This document shows, in pieces, positions 1 to 8,118 of a stretch of DNA of 64,000 nucleotides; the first letter of the stretch is position 1, and the number at the start of each line of letters is the position of its first letter. The DNA is from Argonema galeatum A003/A1 (GTDB lineage: Bacteria > Cyanobacteriota > Cyanobacteriia > Cyanobacteriales > Aerosakkonemataceae). Location of the stretch: the NCBI RefSeq assembly GCF_023333595.1, contig NZ_JAIQZM010000002.1:175068-239067 (forward strand), read 5' to 3'. Position numbers and translations under genes: made by a program. The notes below the pieces were generated by a model. That model was not told where the DNA came from, did not search any database, and worked only from the letters and a program-made list of their open reading frames with translations.

Positions 1-2
1 AA

Positions 3-266
3 ACTGAGAAGCTTCAGATTACCTGTCCCAAATGTAACTCTGGTGATGTCCGCAAGAATGGCCGTCAAAAGGACAGGCAAAAATACCTTTGCAAAGATTG
101 CGGTAGACAATTTCTCTCGGCTGGTTCTGTTGAAGAAAAGGTTAATCTCCAAACTGAGGTAGAGTCAGAAGCAAAGCCTGCTGATGAAGTTTTCACCAGT
201 AAACCAAAAAGTTCTAAGGGCAAACTTAAGAAACAGTCCAAAGGATTTGGCCGTAACAAGAGATAA
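3..266 (+). CDS. Zinc-ribbon protein related to IS1 InsA (5' partial)
   Basis: An open frame enters from the left edge and ends at TAA 264-266, so the start lies outside the window. The visible N-terminal part has two CxxC pairs (CPKC and CKDC, about 20 residues apart) with the KNG...QKYLC...CGRQF spacing of the zinc ribbon found in IS1-type InsA proteins. The tail is acidic, then lysine-rich (ending KQSKGFGRNKR), which is unlike an IS1 transposase. It may be a host zinc-ribbon protein or a decayed transposase ORF. The zinc ribbon is seen directly; the function is inferred. Confidence 0.6.
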   Translation, partial: TEKLQITCPKCNSGDVRKNGRQKDRQKYLCKDCGRQFLSAGSVEEKVNLQTEVESEAKPADEVFTSKPKSSKGKLKKQSKGFGRNKR

Positions 267-310
267 TATCATGTCCGGTGGCATCGGTTGCCTAAAAAAT
301 CCCCGGTTTT

Positions 311-338
311 ATCTGTGTTCATCTGTGTTCATCTGTGG
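311..338. repeat. Decamer tandem repeat
   Basis: About three copies of ATCTGTGTTC in tandem between the zinc-ribbon gene and the GNAT gene. It is a short tandem repeat of the kind common in filamentous cyanobacteria. No gene is supported between 267 and 454. Confidence 0.6.
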
Positions 339-454
339 TAAAAATTTAACCAGGGATGACAATAAACAATTTGACGATATCACTCTTACACGGGCGGTGC
401 TACCGGACACCACAATCCACAATCCAAAATCTAAAATCCTTTCATCGGTTGATG

Positions 455-1015
455 TCAATCAACATTTTGGGGAAACAGAGGTTTAAGCATCCAGAGGGAC
501 TGAGTTTGGTAGCCCAAATTACGGTATAAATTCATAGCGGGTTTATTGACTTCAAACACTTGAAGACCAATTTGCCGATCGCCTCTGGCTTTGGCCCAAT
601 CCTCAGCATGACGCATCAAAGCAGTACCAACGCCCCGCCGCCGGTGTTCTGGCTCGACGTAAAGCAAAAAAATATGGGCGTGGCGATCGCCATACAGCTG
701 ATCGATCGCATTACCCAACCAGAGACAAGCTACCCAATCAGAGGCTTTCCCCCCCTCCGTCCCCCCGCCACGGGGGGAAGAAAAGGGAAAATTTTTATTC
801 GTGGAAGGTAGGGGGGGATTTTCTTCCCCCTTACCTACAAATTCCACCCACCAAAGAGGCGTTTCCTTGGAAAAGTATCGATCGACCGTTTCAGCCAGAT
901 GGGAATAATTTTGCACTGGAAACAGATCTTGGTAAGTCCGCTGCAAAAACTTTACCAGCTTAGCCCGATCCAGACCCGACCCAGCCTGTAGCTGATAGCC
1001 TGGTAGCAACAGCAT
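455..1015 (-). CDS. GNAT family N-acetyltransferase with in-frame repeat insertion
   Basis: 186 aa. The C-terminal half has the GNAT fold signature: IFLLYVEPEHRRRGVGTAL gives motif A with the RRxGxG/A acetyl-CoA loop, followed by the LQVFEVNKPAMNLYRNLGY motif typical of RimI-like enzymes. Family members move an acetyl group from acetyl-CoA to an amine; the substrate here is unknown. Residues about 62-95 (GKGEENPPLPS...GGGTEGG) are low-complexity and are encoded by a G/C-tract repeat at about 745-845 that interrupts an otherwise continuous family sequence without breaking the frame. The ATG directly follows the TAA of the upstream small membrane gene (TAAATG), so the two are probably co-translated. 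Confidence 0.85.
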   Translation of the reverse strand: MLLLPGYQLQAGSGLDRAKLVKFLQRTYQDLFPVQNYSHLAETVDRYFSKETPLWWVEFVGKGEENPPLPSTNKNFPFSSPRGGGTEGGKASDWVACLWLGNAIDQLYGDRHAHIFLLYVEPEHRRRGVGTALMRHAEDWAKARGDRQIGLQVFEVNKPAMNLYRNLGYQTQSLWMLKPLFPQNVD

Positions 1016-1204
1016 TTATAGCTCAGTCTGTAGGATGGGCAATGCCGACCCTACATCTTGTGTAGCAGCGGAACCGACTTCCTCAATTGGTGCTGGTGCT
1101 GCCATGTCGGAGGGCAAAAATATGCGAGCGCTGACAGCTACTAAAGCCACTAAAAACACCAGCAAAATTAAAAACGGAGTTACATATTCACGGAAGAAAG
1201 CCAT
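1016..1204 (-). CDS. Small single-pass membrane protein
   Basis: 62 aa. Residues about 9-29 (PFLILLVFLVALVAVSARIF) form one hydrophobic helix, followed by a short acidic/alanine-rich tail. The family is not recognised. Its stop codon abuts the start of the GNAT gene, which suggests one transcript. It starts about 60 bp downstream of the AmpG-like gene on the same strand, so all three could be one operon. Function unknown. Confidence 0.6.
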   Translation of the reverse strand: MAFFREYVTPFLILLVFLVALVAVSARIFLPSDMAAPAPIEEVGSAATQDVGSALPILQTEL

Positions 1205-1264
1205 ATTTATCGCGGTAGGAGCTTATGGTAAAGAGACTTTTGTGAAAAATCAGCTAAAGATTTG

Positions 1265-2578
1265 TTAATTTTTCCCTTCTCGATCATATAACTCATCTGA
1301 GTTCTTATCTTCATCATCCAGTCCCGGTCTTGGCATATATGCAGACTGAGAGTTCCAAGGCGCAAACACTGGTAGCAAGAGTAATCCCGGTAAAGCAGCC
1401 GCAATAGTGATCAGGAAAAACACAGACCAACCAGTGGATTGTGCGATCGCGCCAGCTGGTGCTACAAAGATATCGCGACTGACAGCCATAAAGCTAGAGA
1501 GCAAAGCATACTGGGTTGCAGAAAAGCGCTGGTTGCACAGACTCGTCAAAAAGCCCAGAAAAGCCGCTGTTCCTAACCCCCCACAGAAATTCTCTATATT
1601 AATAGTCAGTACCAACAACTGATAATTTTGGCCTGCCTGCGATATAGCAAAATAACCTAAGTTACTTAATGCTTGCAGACCACCAAATACCCAAAGCGAT
1701 CGATTAATCCCGATTTTGCTAAGAATTGCCCCACCTGCTAGAGTTCCCACAATCGTTGCAAGTAGACCCATGCCGCCCTGAATTGCGCCGATGTCGGTTT
1801 TGGTGAAGCCGACATCAAGCAAAAACAATCTGGACATATTGCTAAGTAGGGAGTCGCCAAATTTGTAGAAAACGACGAACAGCAGAATTAAGACAGCCTG
1901 AAACCAACCATTACGTTGAAAAAATTCCAAAAATGGTAATATGACTGCTGCTTCTAATGATTGGGGTTTATTGTTGTCTGAGACTGGTTCTGGTGCGAAA
2001 ATCGAGGCAGCTAAACCGATCGCCATAAAAGCCGCCATGATTAAATATACTGTAGGCCAAGGCAGACGATCGGCAAGGATAAATGCCAGGGAACCTGTGA
2101 CGAGCAGAGCAATACGATAACCTAAAACGTAAACTCCTACACCAGCTCCCAATTCCAGTTTGTGTAAAACGTCAGTGCGATAAGCGTCAATGGCGATGTC
2201 TTGGGTTGAACTGAAGAAGGCAATCAATAGGGCGTTTAGGGCGACAAATTGTAACGCTTGAGCGGGGTTTTGGAGAGATAATGCGGCTATAGCCAGTACC
2301 AAAACCAATTGCGTTAAAAACATCCAGCCGCGACGCCTTCCTAAAAAGGGCGGCACAAACCTATCTAGGAAGGGTGCCCAAAGAAACTTTAACGAATAGG
2401 GCAAACCCACCAAACTAAAGTATCCGATCGTACTCAGATCTACTCCCTGTTCCTTCATCCACGGTTGCAAGGTAGTACCCGTCAAAAACAAGGGCAATCC
2501 CGATGAAAAACCCAATAATAAAAGAGCCGCCATTTTGCGACTCTGGAAAACTCGTAGAAAAGATGATACTGGTTTCAC
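1265..2578 (-). CDS. AmpG-like MFS permease
   Basis: 437 aa with about 12 hydrophobic segments. The N-terminus (GFSSGLPLFLTGTTLQPWM), the LKFLWAPFLDR loop and STQDIAIDAYRTD are hallmark stretches of the AmpG family, which imports muropeptides (GlcNAc-anhydroMurNAc peptides) across the inner membrane for peptidoglycan recycling. Length fits (E. coli AmpG is 491 aa; cyanobacterial forms are shorter). The family match is strong, but the actual substrate in cyanobacteria is inferred. It lies about 70 bp downstream of lexA on the same strand. Confidence 0.85.
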   Translation of the reverse strand: MKPVSSFLRVFQSRKMAALLLLGFSSGLPLFLTGTTLQPWMKEQGVDLSTIGYFSLVGLPYSLKFLWAPFLDRFVPPFLGRRRGWMFLTQLVLVLAIAALSLQNPAQALQFVALNALLIAFFSSTQDIAIDAYRTDVLHKLELGAGVGVYVLGYRIALLVTGSLAFILADRLPWPTVYLIMAAFMAIGLAASIFAPEPVSDNNKPQSLEAAVILPFLEFFQRNGWFQAVLILLFVVFYKFGDSLLSNMSRLFLLDVGFTKTDIGAIQGGMGLLATIVGTLAGGAILSKIGINRSLWVFGGLQALSNLGYFAISQAGQNYQLLVLTINIENFCGGLGTAAFLGFLTSLCNQRFSATQYALLSSFMAVSRDIFVAPAGAIAQSTGWSVFFLITIAAALPGLLLLPVFAPWNSQSAYMPRPGLDDEDKNSDELYDREGKN

Positions 2579-2647
2579 GACAAGTTACATCAAACTATGG
2601 ACTTGAGCTATCTTCCCACAGGAAAGAGCATCTCTCCGGAGAGGTTG

Positions 2648-3283
2648 CTATCGCCGCCTACTTGTCGATTTGGCGGGTGGGTCGTAGCCGCGCCAGACGC
2701 CAACCAAGACGCCTTGCACCTGCACTTGGTCGGCTTGCGCTTCTATGGGCGTATACTTGGCATTTGCAGGCTTGAGGGTGATGCGATCGCCTCTTCTGTA
2801 AAAGCGTTTTAAGGTGGTACCGTGACCTTCTACCCTTGCCGCTACAATTGTGCCGTTTTTGAGCAAATCGGGATCTGATAGGGGTCGCATCATCACCACA
2901 TCGCCTTCTGCAATCATTTCTTCGATCATGCTGTCGCCCATTACCCGCAAGGCAAATGTTTTGTCTGGTAATAAGACTGTGGAAAGATCCAGTCGTTCTA
3001 CCGCATCGGTGAAGGGTTCGACTAAATATCCAGCTGCGATCGATCCCAAAATCGGTACGCCTTCCGAGGACGGTTGCATAATCTGAATCGTGCGGGCTTC
3101 TCCTTTTGTCCAGGCAATATATCGTTTAGTCCGCAAATGTTCCAAACGACTTTGCACCGGCGCGGGCGATTTTAGGTTCATCGCCCGCATCATTTGGCGA
3201 ATCGAAGGGGGGTAGTGATGCTGGCGAATATAGTCTACCAGCCAGTCGTACAGTTCTTTCTGAGCTTCTGTGAGGGTTTCCAT
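2648..3283 (-). CDS. lexA: LexA repressor, cleavage-competent form
   Basis: 211 aa. An N-terminal winged helix (about 1-70, TEAQKELYDWLVDYI...PSIRQMM) is followed by a peptidase S24 domain. The self-cleavage machinery is complete: Ala84-Gly85 in GSIAAGYLVEP, nucleophile Ser118 in VMGDSMIEE and Lys159 in GTTLKRFYR. In the classical model RecA filaments trigger cleavage and derepress SOS genes. Some cyanobacterial LexA proteins (Synechocystis) lack these residues, so an intact set suggests true SOS control here. A sequence fitting the cyanobacterial LexA box lies about 80 bp upstream, consistent with autoregulation. Confidence 0.93.
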   Translation of the reverse strand: METLTEAQKELYDWLVDYIRQHHYPPSIRQMMRAMNLKSPAPVQSRLEHLRTKRYIAWTKGEARTIQIMQPSSEGVPILGSIAAGYLVEPFTDAVERLDLSTVLLPDKTFALRVMGDSMIEEMIAEGDVVMMRPLSDPDLLKNGTIVAARVEGHGTTLKRFYRRGDRITLKPANAKYTPIEAQADQVQVQGVLVGVWRGYDPPAKSTSRRR

Positions 3284-3314
3284 AATACGCTTGGGAAAGA
3301 GTTACAAGTTATTT

Positions 3315-3353
3315 AGTTATGAGTTATGGGTTTTTAATTCATAACTCATAACT
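3315..3353. repeat. Perfect 14-bp inverted repeat
   Basis: AGTTATGAGTTATG at 3315-3328 and its exact complement at 3340-3353, with an 11-nt loop. It lies between the argF stop and the lexA start. It could be a stem-loop in the lexA leader or part of an argF transcript end, but no U-tract follows on the minus strand. Confidence 0.6.
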
Positions 3354-3362
3354 TTTCCTCTT

Positions 3363-3376
3363 AGAACATTCGTACT
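3363..3376 (-). promoter_or_regulatory. Candidate LexA-binding SOS box of lexA
   Basis: On the minus strand the sequence is AGTACGAATGTTCT. This fits the published cyanobacterial LexA consensus RGTACNNNDGTWCB at every position. It lies 80-93 bp upstream of the lexA start codon, a suitable place for autorepression. The match is seen; binding is inferred. Confidence 0.7.
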
Positions 3377-3403
3377 ATTAAAATACCCAATTTGTCCAGT
3401 AGG

Positions 3404-3432
3404 AAAGTCAAAAGTCAAAAGTCAAAAGTCAA
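3404..3432. repeat. Heptamer tandem repeat AAAGTCA
   Basis: About four copies of AAAGTCA downstream of argF, with a complementary GACTTTTGACTTTTG run at about 3512-3527. The two could pair as a hairpin across the argF 3' region. Confidence 0.55.
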
Positions 3433-3529
3433 AAAAAAGAAGAGATTTTAGCACTCTGGACTGAGTTGTGGCGACTCACCAGTGAGGATTCACGACTCAC
3501 GGTTGAGTTGTCTGACTTTTGACTTTTGC

Positions 3530-4453
3530 CTAATTCCCAGCGCCTAGTAAACTGGCAAGCAGAGCCTTTTGGGCGTGCATCCGATTTTCTGCCTGATCCC
3601 AAACCATTGACTGGGAACCTTCGATTACCTCATCCGTAATTTCTTCGCCACGGTGAGCTGGTAAACAGTGGAGTACGATCGCGTGGTTGTCTGCAATGCT
3701 CAACAACTTTTGATTTACTTGATAAGGTTGGAAAATCGGGATGCGATCGTTAGCTGAATCTTCTTGACCCATGCTGGCCCAGACATCGGTGTAAAGCACG
3801 CAAGCTCCGTTGGCGGCGACAATTGGATCGTTTGTCACTGTAACTTCAGAGCGATCGCCTGCGATCGCGCTTGCCTGTTCTACAATGGCAGCATCCGGCT
3901 CATATTCTGCTGGTGTGGCAATTCTGACATTCATCCCCGCCATCGCACAGCCCAGCAGCAGCGAGTTTGCCATATTATTGCCATCGCCTAAATAAGCCAA
4001 CGTGACACCCTTGATCGAGCCAAAGCATTCCTGAACAGTTAACAAATCTGCCAACACTTGACAAGGATGTTCCGTGTCGCTAAGCGCATTGATTACCGGA
4101 ATCTTGGCATAGTCAGCAAATAGTTGCAGATCCTTCTGCTCAAACGTCCTCACTGCCAAAATGTCAAGATATCGATCCAGAACTCGCGCCGTATCGACCA
4201 AAGGTTCCCCGCGACTCACTTGGGTGACATTGGGATTAAGGTCGATCACCTGACCTCCCAACTGGTACATCGCCACCGAAAAGCTCACCCGCGTCCTGGT
4301 CGAAGCTTTGTAGAACAGCAAGCCCAGGACTTTGTTACACTTTAAGTCTACTTTTCCTGCCTTCATCTGCGCGGCCAGTTGCAGGAGTTCGTGCAACTCG
4401 TCTGCACTCAGGTCTGCCAGACTCAGTAAATCTCGTCCTTTCAATGTATCCAT
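3530..4453 (-). CDS. argF: Ornithine carbamoyltransferase
   Basis: About 307 aa. It catalyses carbamoyl phosphate + L-ornithine to citrulline + phosphate, the sixth step of arginine synthesis, in the cytoplasm. Diagnostic motifs are the carbamoyl-phosphate loop ASTRTRVSF, the HPCQVLADLLT stretch, the ornithine-binding DVWASMGQE and the catalytic HCLPAHRG. Length matches the family. The start at 4453 is preferred because GGGGA lies about 6 nt upstream; an ATG two codons earlier (4459) is possible. The gene stands alone, with non-coding sequence on both sides. Confidence 0.95.
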   Translation of the reverse strand: MDTLKGRDLLSLADLSADELHELLQLAAQMKAGKVDLKCNKVLGLLFYKASTRTRVSFSVAMYQLGGQVIDLNPNVTQVSRGEPLVDTARVLDRYLDILAVRTFEQKDLQLFADYAKIPVINALSDTEHPCQVLADLLTVQECFGSIKGVTLAYLGDGNNMANSLLLGCAMAGMNVRIATPAEYEPDAAIVEQASAIAGDRSEVTVTNDPIVAANGACVLYTDVWASMGQEDSANDRIPIFQPYQVNQKLLSIADNHAIVLHCLPAHRGEEITDEVIEGSQSMVWDQAENRMHAQKALLASLLGAGN

Positions 4454-4532
4454 CTTCATCCCCGATCGATAATATTAAATCCGCTTTTAGATTAGATCGG
4501 TAAAATTTTCAACCCCAAACACACAAAAAGAT

Positions 4533-4612
4533 GGCTCTTCCGTATTTACTATGCTATTTGAGTTCTTGGGCAGAGGGGCAGAGGGGCAGAGGGGCAGAGG
4601 AATAAAAATGTT
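4533..4612 (+). repeat. MITE-like element with GCAGAGGG octamers (copy 1, right end missing)
   Basis: The left terminal sequence GGCTCTTCCGTATTTACTAT is followed by about 3.9 copies of GCAGAGGG (4570-4600) and an AATAAAAATG stretch. The same blocks, in the same order, occur at 13474-13598 and 21326-21442 (reversed). The right terminus is lost next to the photolyase-like gene stop at 4617. Confidence 0.65.
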
Positions 4613-4616
4613 ATTT

Positions 4617-5036
4617 CTAACCAAATACATAGCGTTCGGCTACTTTCCAGTAGCGCGAAAAGCGCTTGAGGTCGATGTAGCCGTCATATTTAAGAAATCG
4701 CTCGCTCTCCAGCACTTCCACCTGCACAGAACGCTCAATTTCATGGCAGATGGCATCAAACCGAGGACTGGGACTTTCTGCCGTTACAACCATGTCGGCG
4801 TTATGCTCTTTAGCAAAAGCCACAACTTCAGCTGCTACGTTACCGCGACGAATGACGACTGGCAACTCTAGCAAACACTCATAGATAAATGCGATGCGTT
4901 TAAGACCGATTTGCCACTCTTCCAGCAGTGCGTCGTCCCAAACCCAAATAGCTGGTGCGTCAGGATGTCCTTTTAATACTGGGTTATAGGGACTCAGACA
5001 ATCACCATGCACCCATACAATTGGATTATTGTTCAT
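4617..5036 (-). CDS. Small alpha/beta protein resembling a photolyase N-terminal half
   Basis: 139 aa. The sequence starts IVWVHGDCLSPYNPVL and contains AIWVWDDALLEEWQ, GLKRIAFIYECLLEL and ADMVVTAESPSPRFDAICH, in the order of an N-terminal photolyase/cryptochrome Rossmann domain (strand, WD loop, helix, strand, PSPR-like loop). There is no FAD-binding region. It lies 26 bp downstream of, and on the same strand as, a protein carrying only the FAD-binding half. The pair may therefore form one two-chain flavoprotein. The fold is inferred from motif order. Function unknown; DNA repair or blue-light sensing is possible. Confidence 0.6.
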   Translation of the reverse strand: MNNNPIVWVHGDCLSPYNPVLKGHPDAPAIWVWDDALLEEWQIGLKRIAFIYECLLELPVVIRRGNVAAEVVAFAKEHNADMVVTAESPSPRFDAICHEIERSVQVEVLESERFLKYDGYIDLKRFSRYWKVAERYVFG

Positions 5037-5062
5037 TGTTCATTGTTTATTCTTTATTGTTA

Positions 5063-5917
5063 TCACCGTGGTTTTTTCCCGCGTTGCCAACTTTGGCTAC
5101 CACTGCGATTTTCAAATGCTTCAGCTTTGGGAAACAGACGTTTTTCTAGTTCTTCATAGCTGCCTTCAAGATCGCAATGACCGTAAAGAGGACATTGGCG
5201 ACAATAAACACCTTCCGTGTACCGTTCCAAATTTTCGCGATTGAAAAAATATGGCTTGTGACTAAAGGTGCTGGCAACCCATTGCCAGGAGAGGTTATTG
5301 CTAGCTGGATCGCCATCTAACAAATGTTGGAGAAACCATTTGGCACCCGCTTGCCAACGAATGCGCCGCCAATGCACTACGTAAGCTGCCATCCACATCC
5401 GTGCGTGGTTGTGCAGGTAGCCGATTTCTTGCAAGTCGCGGCTGAAACTGTCGATACAAACTAAACCTGTAGTTCCAGATGAAATGTCATCAGGCAGGGT
5501 ATCGGCGTATTCTTTGAGGGAGTAGCCAGTTTTGTAGGACTCTTGGTCTTTCCAGATGTCATCCCCCAATTGAGCATACAACCGCTGCCAATAATCGCGC
5601 CAGCCGAGTTCGTTAATCAGTTTGGTAGCATCGTTTTGGTTTTTTACTTTACTCAGCACGGCATCTCGCACTTCTGCGAGACTGAGGACGCCGTAGCGGA
5701 GGTATGGTGACAGGCGCGTTACGGCACCTGTGAGGAAATTGCGGGATTTGGCATAGCGTGCGGGATCTACCTTTTGCAGCACTTTTTCAGCGGCTTTGCG
5801 TCCGCCTACTGTCTCGCTGATTTGATTATCGCGTGCAGTAGCCTCTGGAAATTGCTCTCGCAGGTACGTAACCAGCTCGTCTCGACTGGCAAATTCGCGT
5901 CGCATATCTTTAGTCAT
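5063..5917 (-). CDS. Photolyase/cryptochrome FAD-binding-domain protein with four cysteines
   Basis: 284 aa. It corresponds to the helical C-terminal half of photolyases: LSPYLRYGVLS, WRDYW, NHARMWMAAYVVHW, LLDGDPASNNLSWQWVAST and FFNRENLERY are the FAD-cradle motifs, with ASNNLSWQW especially typical. The N-terminal antenna-chromophore domain is missing; the next gene looks like its counterpart. The protein has exactly four cysteines: one in GLVCIDS and three in YCRQCPLYGHC (CxxCx5C). That could hold a metal or Fe-S cluster as in FeS-BCP photolyases, although the spacing differs from those I recall. Likely a light-dependent flavoprotein; catalytic activity is not established. Confidence 0.8.
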   Translation of the reverse strand: MTKDMRREFASRDELVTYLREQFPEATARDNQISETVGGRKAAEKVLQKVDPARYAKSRNFLTGAVTRLSPYLRYGVLSLAEVRDAVLSKVKNQNDATKLINELGWRDYWQRLYAQLGDDIWKDQESYKTGYSLKEYADTLPDDISSGTTGLVCIDSFSRDLQEIGYLHNHARMWMAAYVVHWRRIRWQAGAKWFLQHLLDGDPASNNLSWQWVASTFSHKPYFFNRENLERYTEGVYCRQCPLYGHCDLEGSYEELEKRLFPKAEAFENRSGSQSWQRGKKPR

Positions 5918-6055
5918 GGTTATGCCTTGTATTTAGCCTGCGTAGGCAGGCGAGAGTACGCGCAAGCCGGGATTTCAATCGTCTGTCTGGGTATTTTTTC
6001 CTTCCGTCCTCAAAACTGACTAAACTGCTTTGTGTTGATTATTTGGAGACAAACA

Positions 6056-7156
6056 ATGCCCCCTCTTGCCAGAGTATCAACTGCGATCGGCTTGGTAAAG
6101 CTTAAAAATCATATGTATGCCAGTATTCCCCTGCTGCTGTTGGCAGTAGTCGGAACGCAACTCTATGGGCGGACGGTGGCGCTGGAATCGCACACCATTC
6201 AGCAGGTTACTACAGGCGGGGACGCCGGTACTGCTGTCGTAGCCCAAAATACTCCTAGAGCAAATTTTACTCTAGCCAAAACCTTGTCCGAGCATTCCGG
6301 TGGGGTTGGCGCGATCGCCATTAGCCCTGATGGTCAAACTCTGGTTAGCGGCAGTACTGACAAGACTATCAAAATTTGGAATCTCGACACAGGTGAAGTA
6401 AAAAGAACTTTCATCGGACATACAGCCCCGGTTTTAGCGATCGCTTTTAGTCCCGACGGTCAAACTCTGGTAAGTGGGAGTAGTGACAAAACTATCAAAA
6501 TTTGGAATCTCCGTACTGGTAAACTGCGACGTACCCTTTCTGGACATTCGGGCGGGATTTATTCTGTTGCGATCGATCCTCAAGGTAGAACGTTGGTGAG
6601 TGGTAGTGGAGACGGTACGATAAAAATTTGGAATCTTAGAACTGGAGAGTTGCAGCGCACTCTATCTCCCCGTTCTGGGATGATTTTATCTGTTGCCATT
6701 AGCCCCGATGGCGACACTCTCGCCACTGGCAATCAAGATTTAACGATTAAACTTTGGAATTTGTCAAGTGGTGAACTGCTGCGTACTCTTTCAGGACATA
6801 CTTATTATGCAATTTGGTCGGTTGCTTTTAGCCCGGATGGTAAAACTCTGGTTAGCGGTTCCCAGGACACTACCATAAAGATTTGGAATTTAGAAAATGG
6901 AGAACTTCTCCGCACCGTGACCGATCAAAGCCCGGTTTTTGCTGTTGCTATTAGTCCCGACGATCGAACTGTTGCTAGTGGGAATCAAACTAACGAAGTG
7001 AAACTTTGGAATATTAATACAGGAGATTTGCTGCAAACGCTTTCTGGGCATACTGATCGAGTGCGATCGATCGCTTTTAGTCCCGATGGAAAAACATTAG
7101 TTAGCGGTGGTAGCGGCGCGGGAGATAAAACGATTAAAATTTGGCGATTGGAGTAA
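6056..7156 (+). CDS. WD40 seven-blade beta-propeller protein
   Basis: 366 aa from ATG 6056, which has GGAG 6 nt upstream; a GTG at 6032 is a weaker start. A hydrophobic segment (about residues 20-35, SIPLLLLAVVGTQLYG) suggests a signal peptide or anchor. It is followed by seven WD repeats of the form SPDGxTLxSGSxDxTIKIWNL, enough to close one propeller. No enzymatic domain is fused. Such cyanobacterial propellers are scaffolds for protein-protein interaction; the partner is unknown. Here the propeller would face the periplasm or thylakoid lumen. It is divergent from the photolyase-like pair. Confidence 0.85.
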   Translation: MPPLARVSTAIGLVKLKNHMYASIPLLLLAVVGTQLYGRTVALESHTIQQVTTGGDAGTAVVAQNTPRANFTLAKTLSEHSGGVGAIAISPDGQTLVSGSTDKTIKIWNLDTGEVKRTFIGHTAPVLAIAFSPDGQTLVSGSSDKTIKIWNLRTGKLRRTLSGHSGGIYSVAIDPQGRTLVSGSGDGTIKIWNLRTGELQRTLSPRSGMILSVAISPDGDTLATGNQDLTIKLWNLSSGELLRTLSGHTYYAIWSVAFSPDGKTLVSGSQDTTIKIWNLENGELLRTVTDQSPVFAVAISPDDRTVASGNQTNEVKLWNINTGDLLQTLSGHTDRVRSIAFSPDGKTLVSGGSGAGDKTIKIWRLE

Positions 7157-7245
7157 TAGAGATACCCCCAACCCCCCTTAAAAAGGGGGGGCAAAAGGCG
7201 AGCTAGAGGTAAGAATTTTTGACTTTTGACTTTTGCTTAGCATTA

Positions 7246-7321
7246 CTAGGACACCGATTCAGTAATGGTAGGGGCGTTCGCTAAAAATGCACCAATAAGT
7301 ATTACTGAATCGGTGTCCTAG
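7246..7321. repeat. 76-bp element with perfect 21-bp terminal inverted repeats
   Basis: Left arm 7246-7266 reads CTAGGACACCGATTCAGTAA then T; the exact reverse complement is at 7301-7321. The spacer is 34 bp. It lies between the convergent WD40 and Uma2 genes and looks like a small non-autonomous element or large hairpin. A C/G-tract repeat lies just before it at 7162-7192. Confidence 0.75.
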
Positions 7322-7380
7322 GACGGGCGAGACGCCCATCCCACAAGAAGTTGTTGGATATTTTTTTGTTTGGAAGTCTC

Positions 7381-7935
7381 TTACTCAAACACAGGAGGCC
7401 AAAGTTCAGAAATCTCGATTTCCCAACCAGTAAATAACTCTGGAATTGTCAATTTATCCGCAGACGCCAGCACAACTGGCTCGTTATTTTGACGATAAAC
7501 AGTTACAGTTAATTTATCTGGATCGATCAGTATTCCAACCAACGCCCCTAATGTTAAAAATAGCTCAACTTTCTCTTTCAAGGGACGGATACGATCTGTT
7601 TTGGATTTAATCTCCACTACCAAATCAGGAACCAATTCAGCAAAGTCCCGTTGACTTCTTCTAAGTCTATCTGCCGAGACAAACGAAACATCTGGAGCCC
7701 GCAAATCTGTATTTGGCATAATAAACCCGCCCCTGGAATCAAATACTCGTCCTAACCTGCGAGGATTCACCCAAACTTTTAGTAGGTAAATGAATTGAGC
7801 GCCAATTTCGCTAGACTCGATATCTGATAGCCCCATAACGACAATGTTTCCTTCCTGTAGTTCTATCTGGTAATCGCGCTTATCTTCTTGCAGCTTTTCT
7901 TGCAGTCTTTCTAAATCTTTGATAGTCAGATTCAT
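7381..7935 (-). CDS. Uma2 family (DUF820) putative endonuclease
   Basis: 184 aa. It belongs to the PD-(D/E)XK-like Uma2 family, abundant in cyanobacteria. The core is LRAPDVSFVSADR, then LVPDLVVEIKSKTDRI, giving the D...ExK catalytic triad, then GALVGILIDPDKLTVTVYR. The biological role of the family is not settled; some members sit beside mobile DNA. Length is normal (about 180-230 aa). It converges with the WD40 gene across a repeat-rich spacer. Confidence 0.85.
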   Translation of the reverse strand: MNLTIKDLERLQEKLQEDKRDYQIELQEGNIVVMGLSDIESSEIGAQFIYLLKVWVNPRRLGRVFDSRGGFIMPNTDLRAPDVSFVSADRLRRSQRDFAELVPDLVVEIKSKTDRIRPLKEKVELFLTLGALVGILIDPDKLTVTVYRQNNEPVVLASADKLTIPELFTGWEIEISELWPPVFE

Positions 7936-8118
7936 ACTTGCCCTCTACTGGTATATCTGAGCAACTAACTATTCTATCTTGAGTAGCTAAACTTTGTACA
8001 TTCTCTACAAGCTTTATTCCATGCCAAAATTTATACTCAAAACAAGAATTATTGTATTTGTACCAAACTGGTCAAGACTTTGCAGATATAATGAAATTAT
8101 TACCCCAAGCATATTACG

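Noticed and set aside
184..486. 100-aa + strand frame after the zinc-ribbon gene
   Set aside because: It overlaps the zinc-ribbon gene in another frame and runs through decamer repeats.
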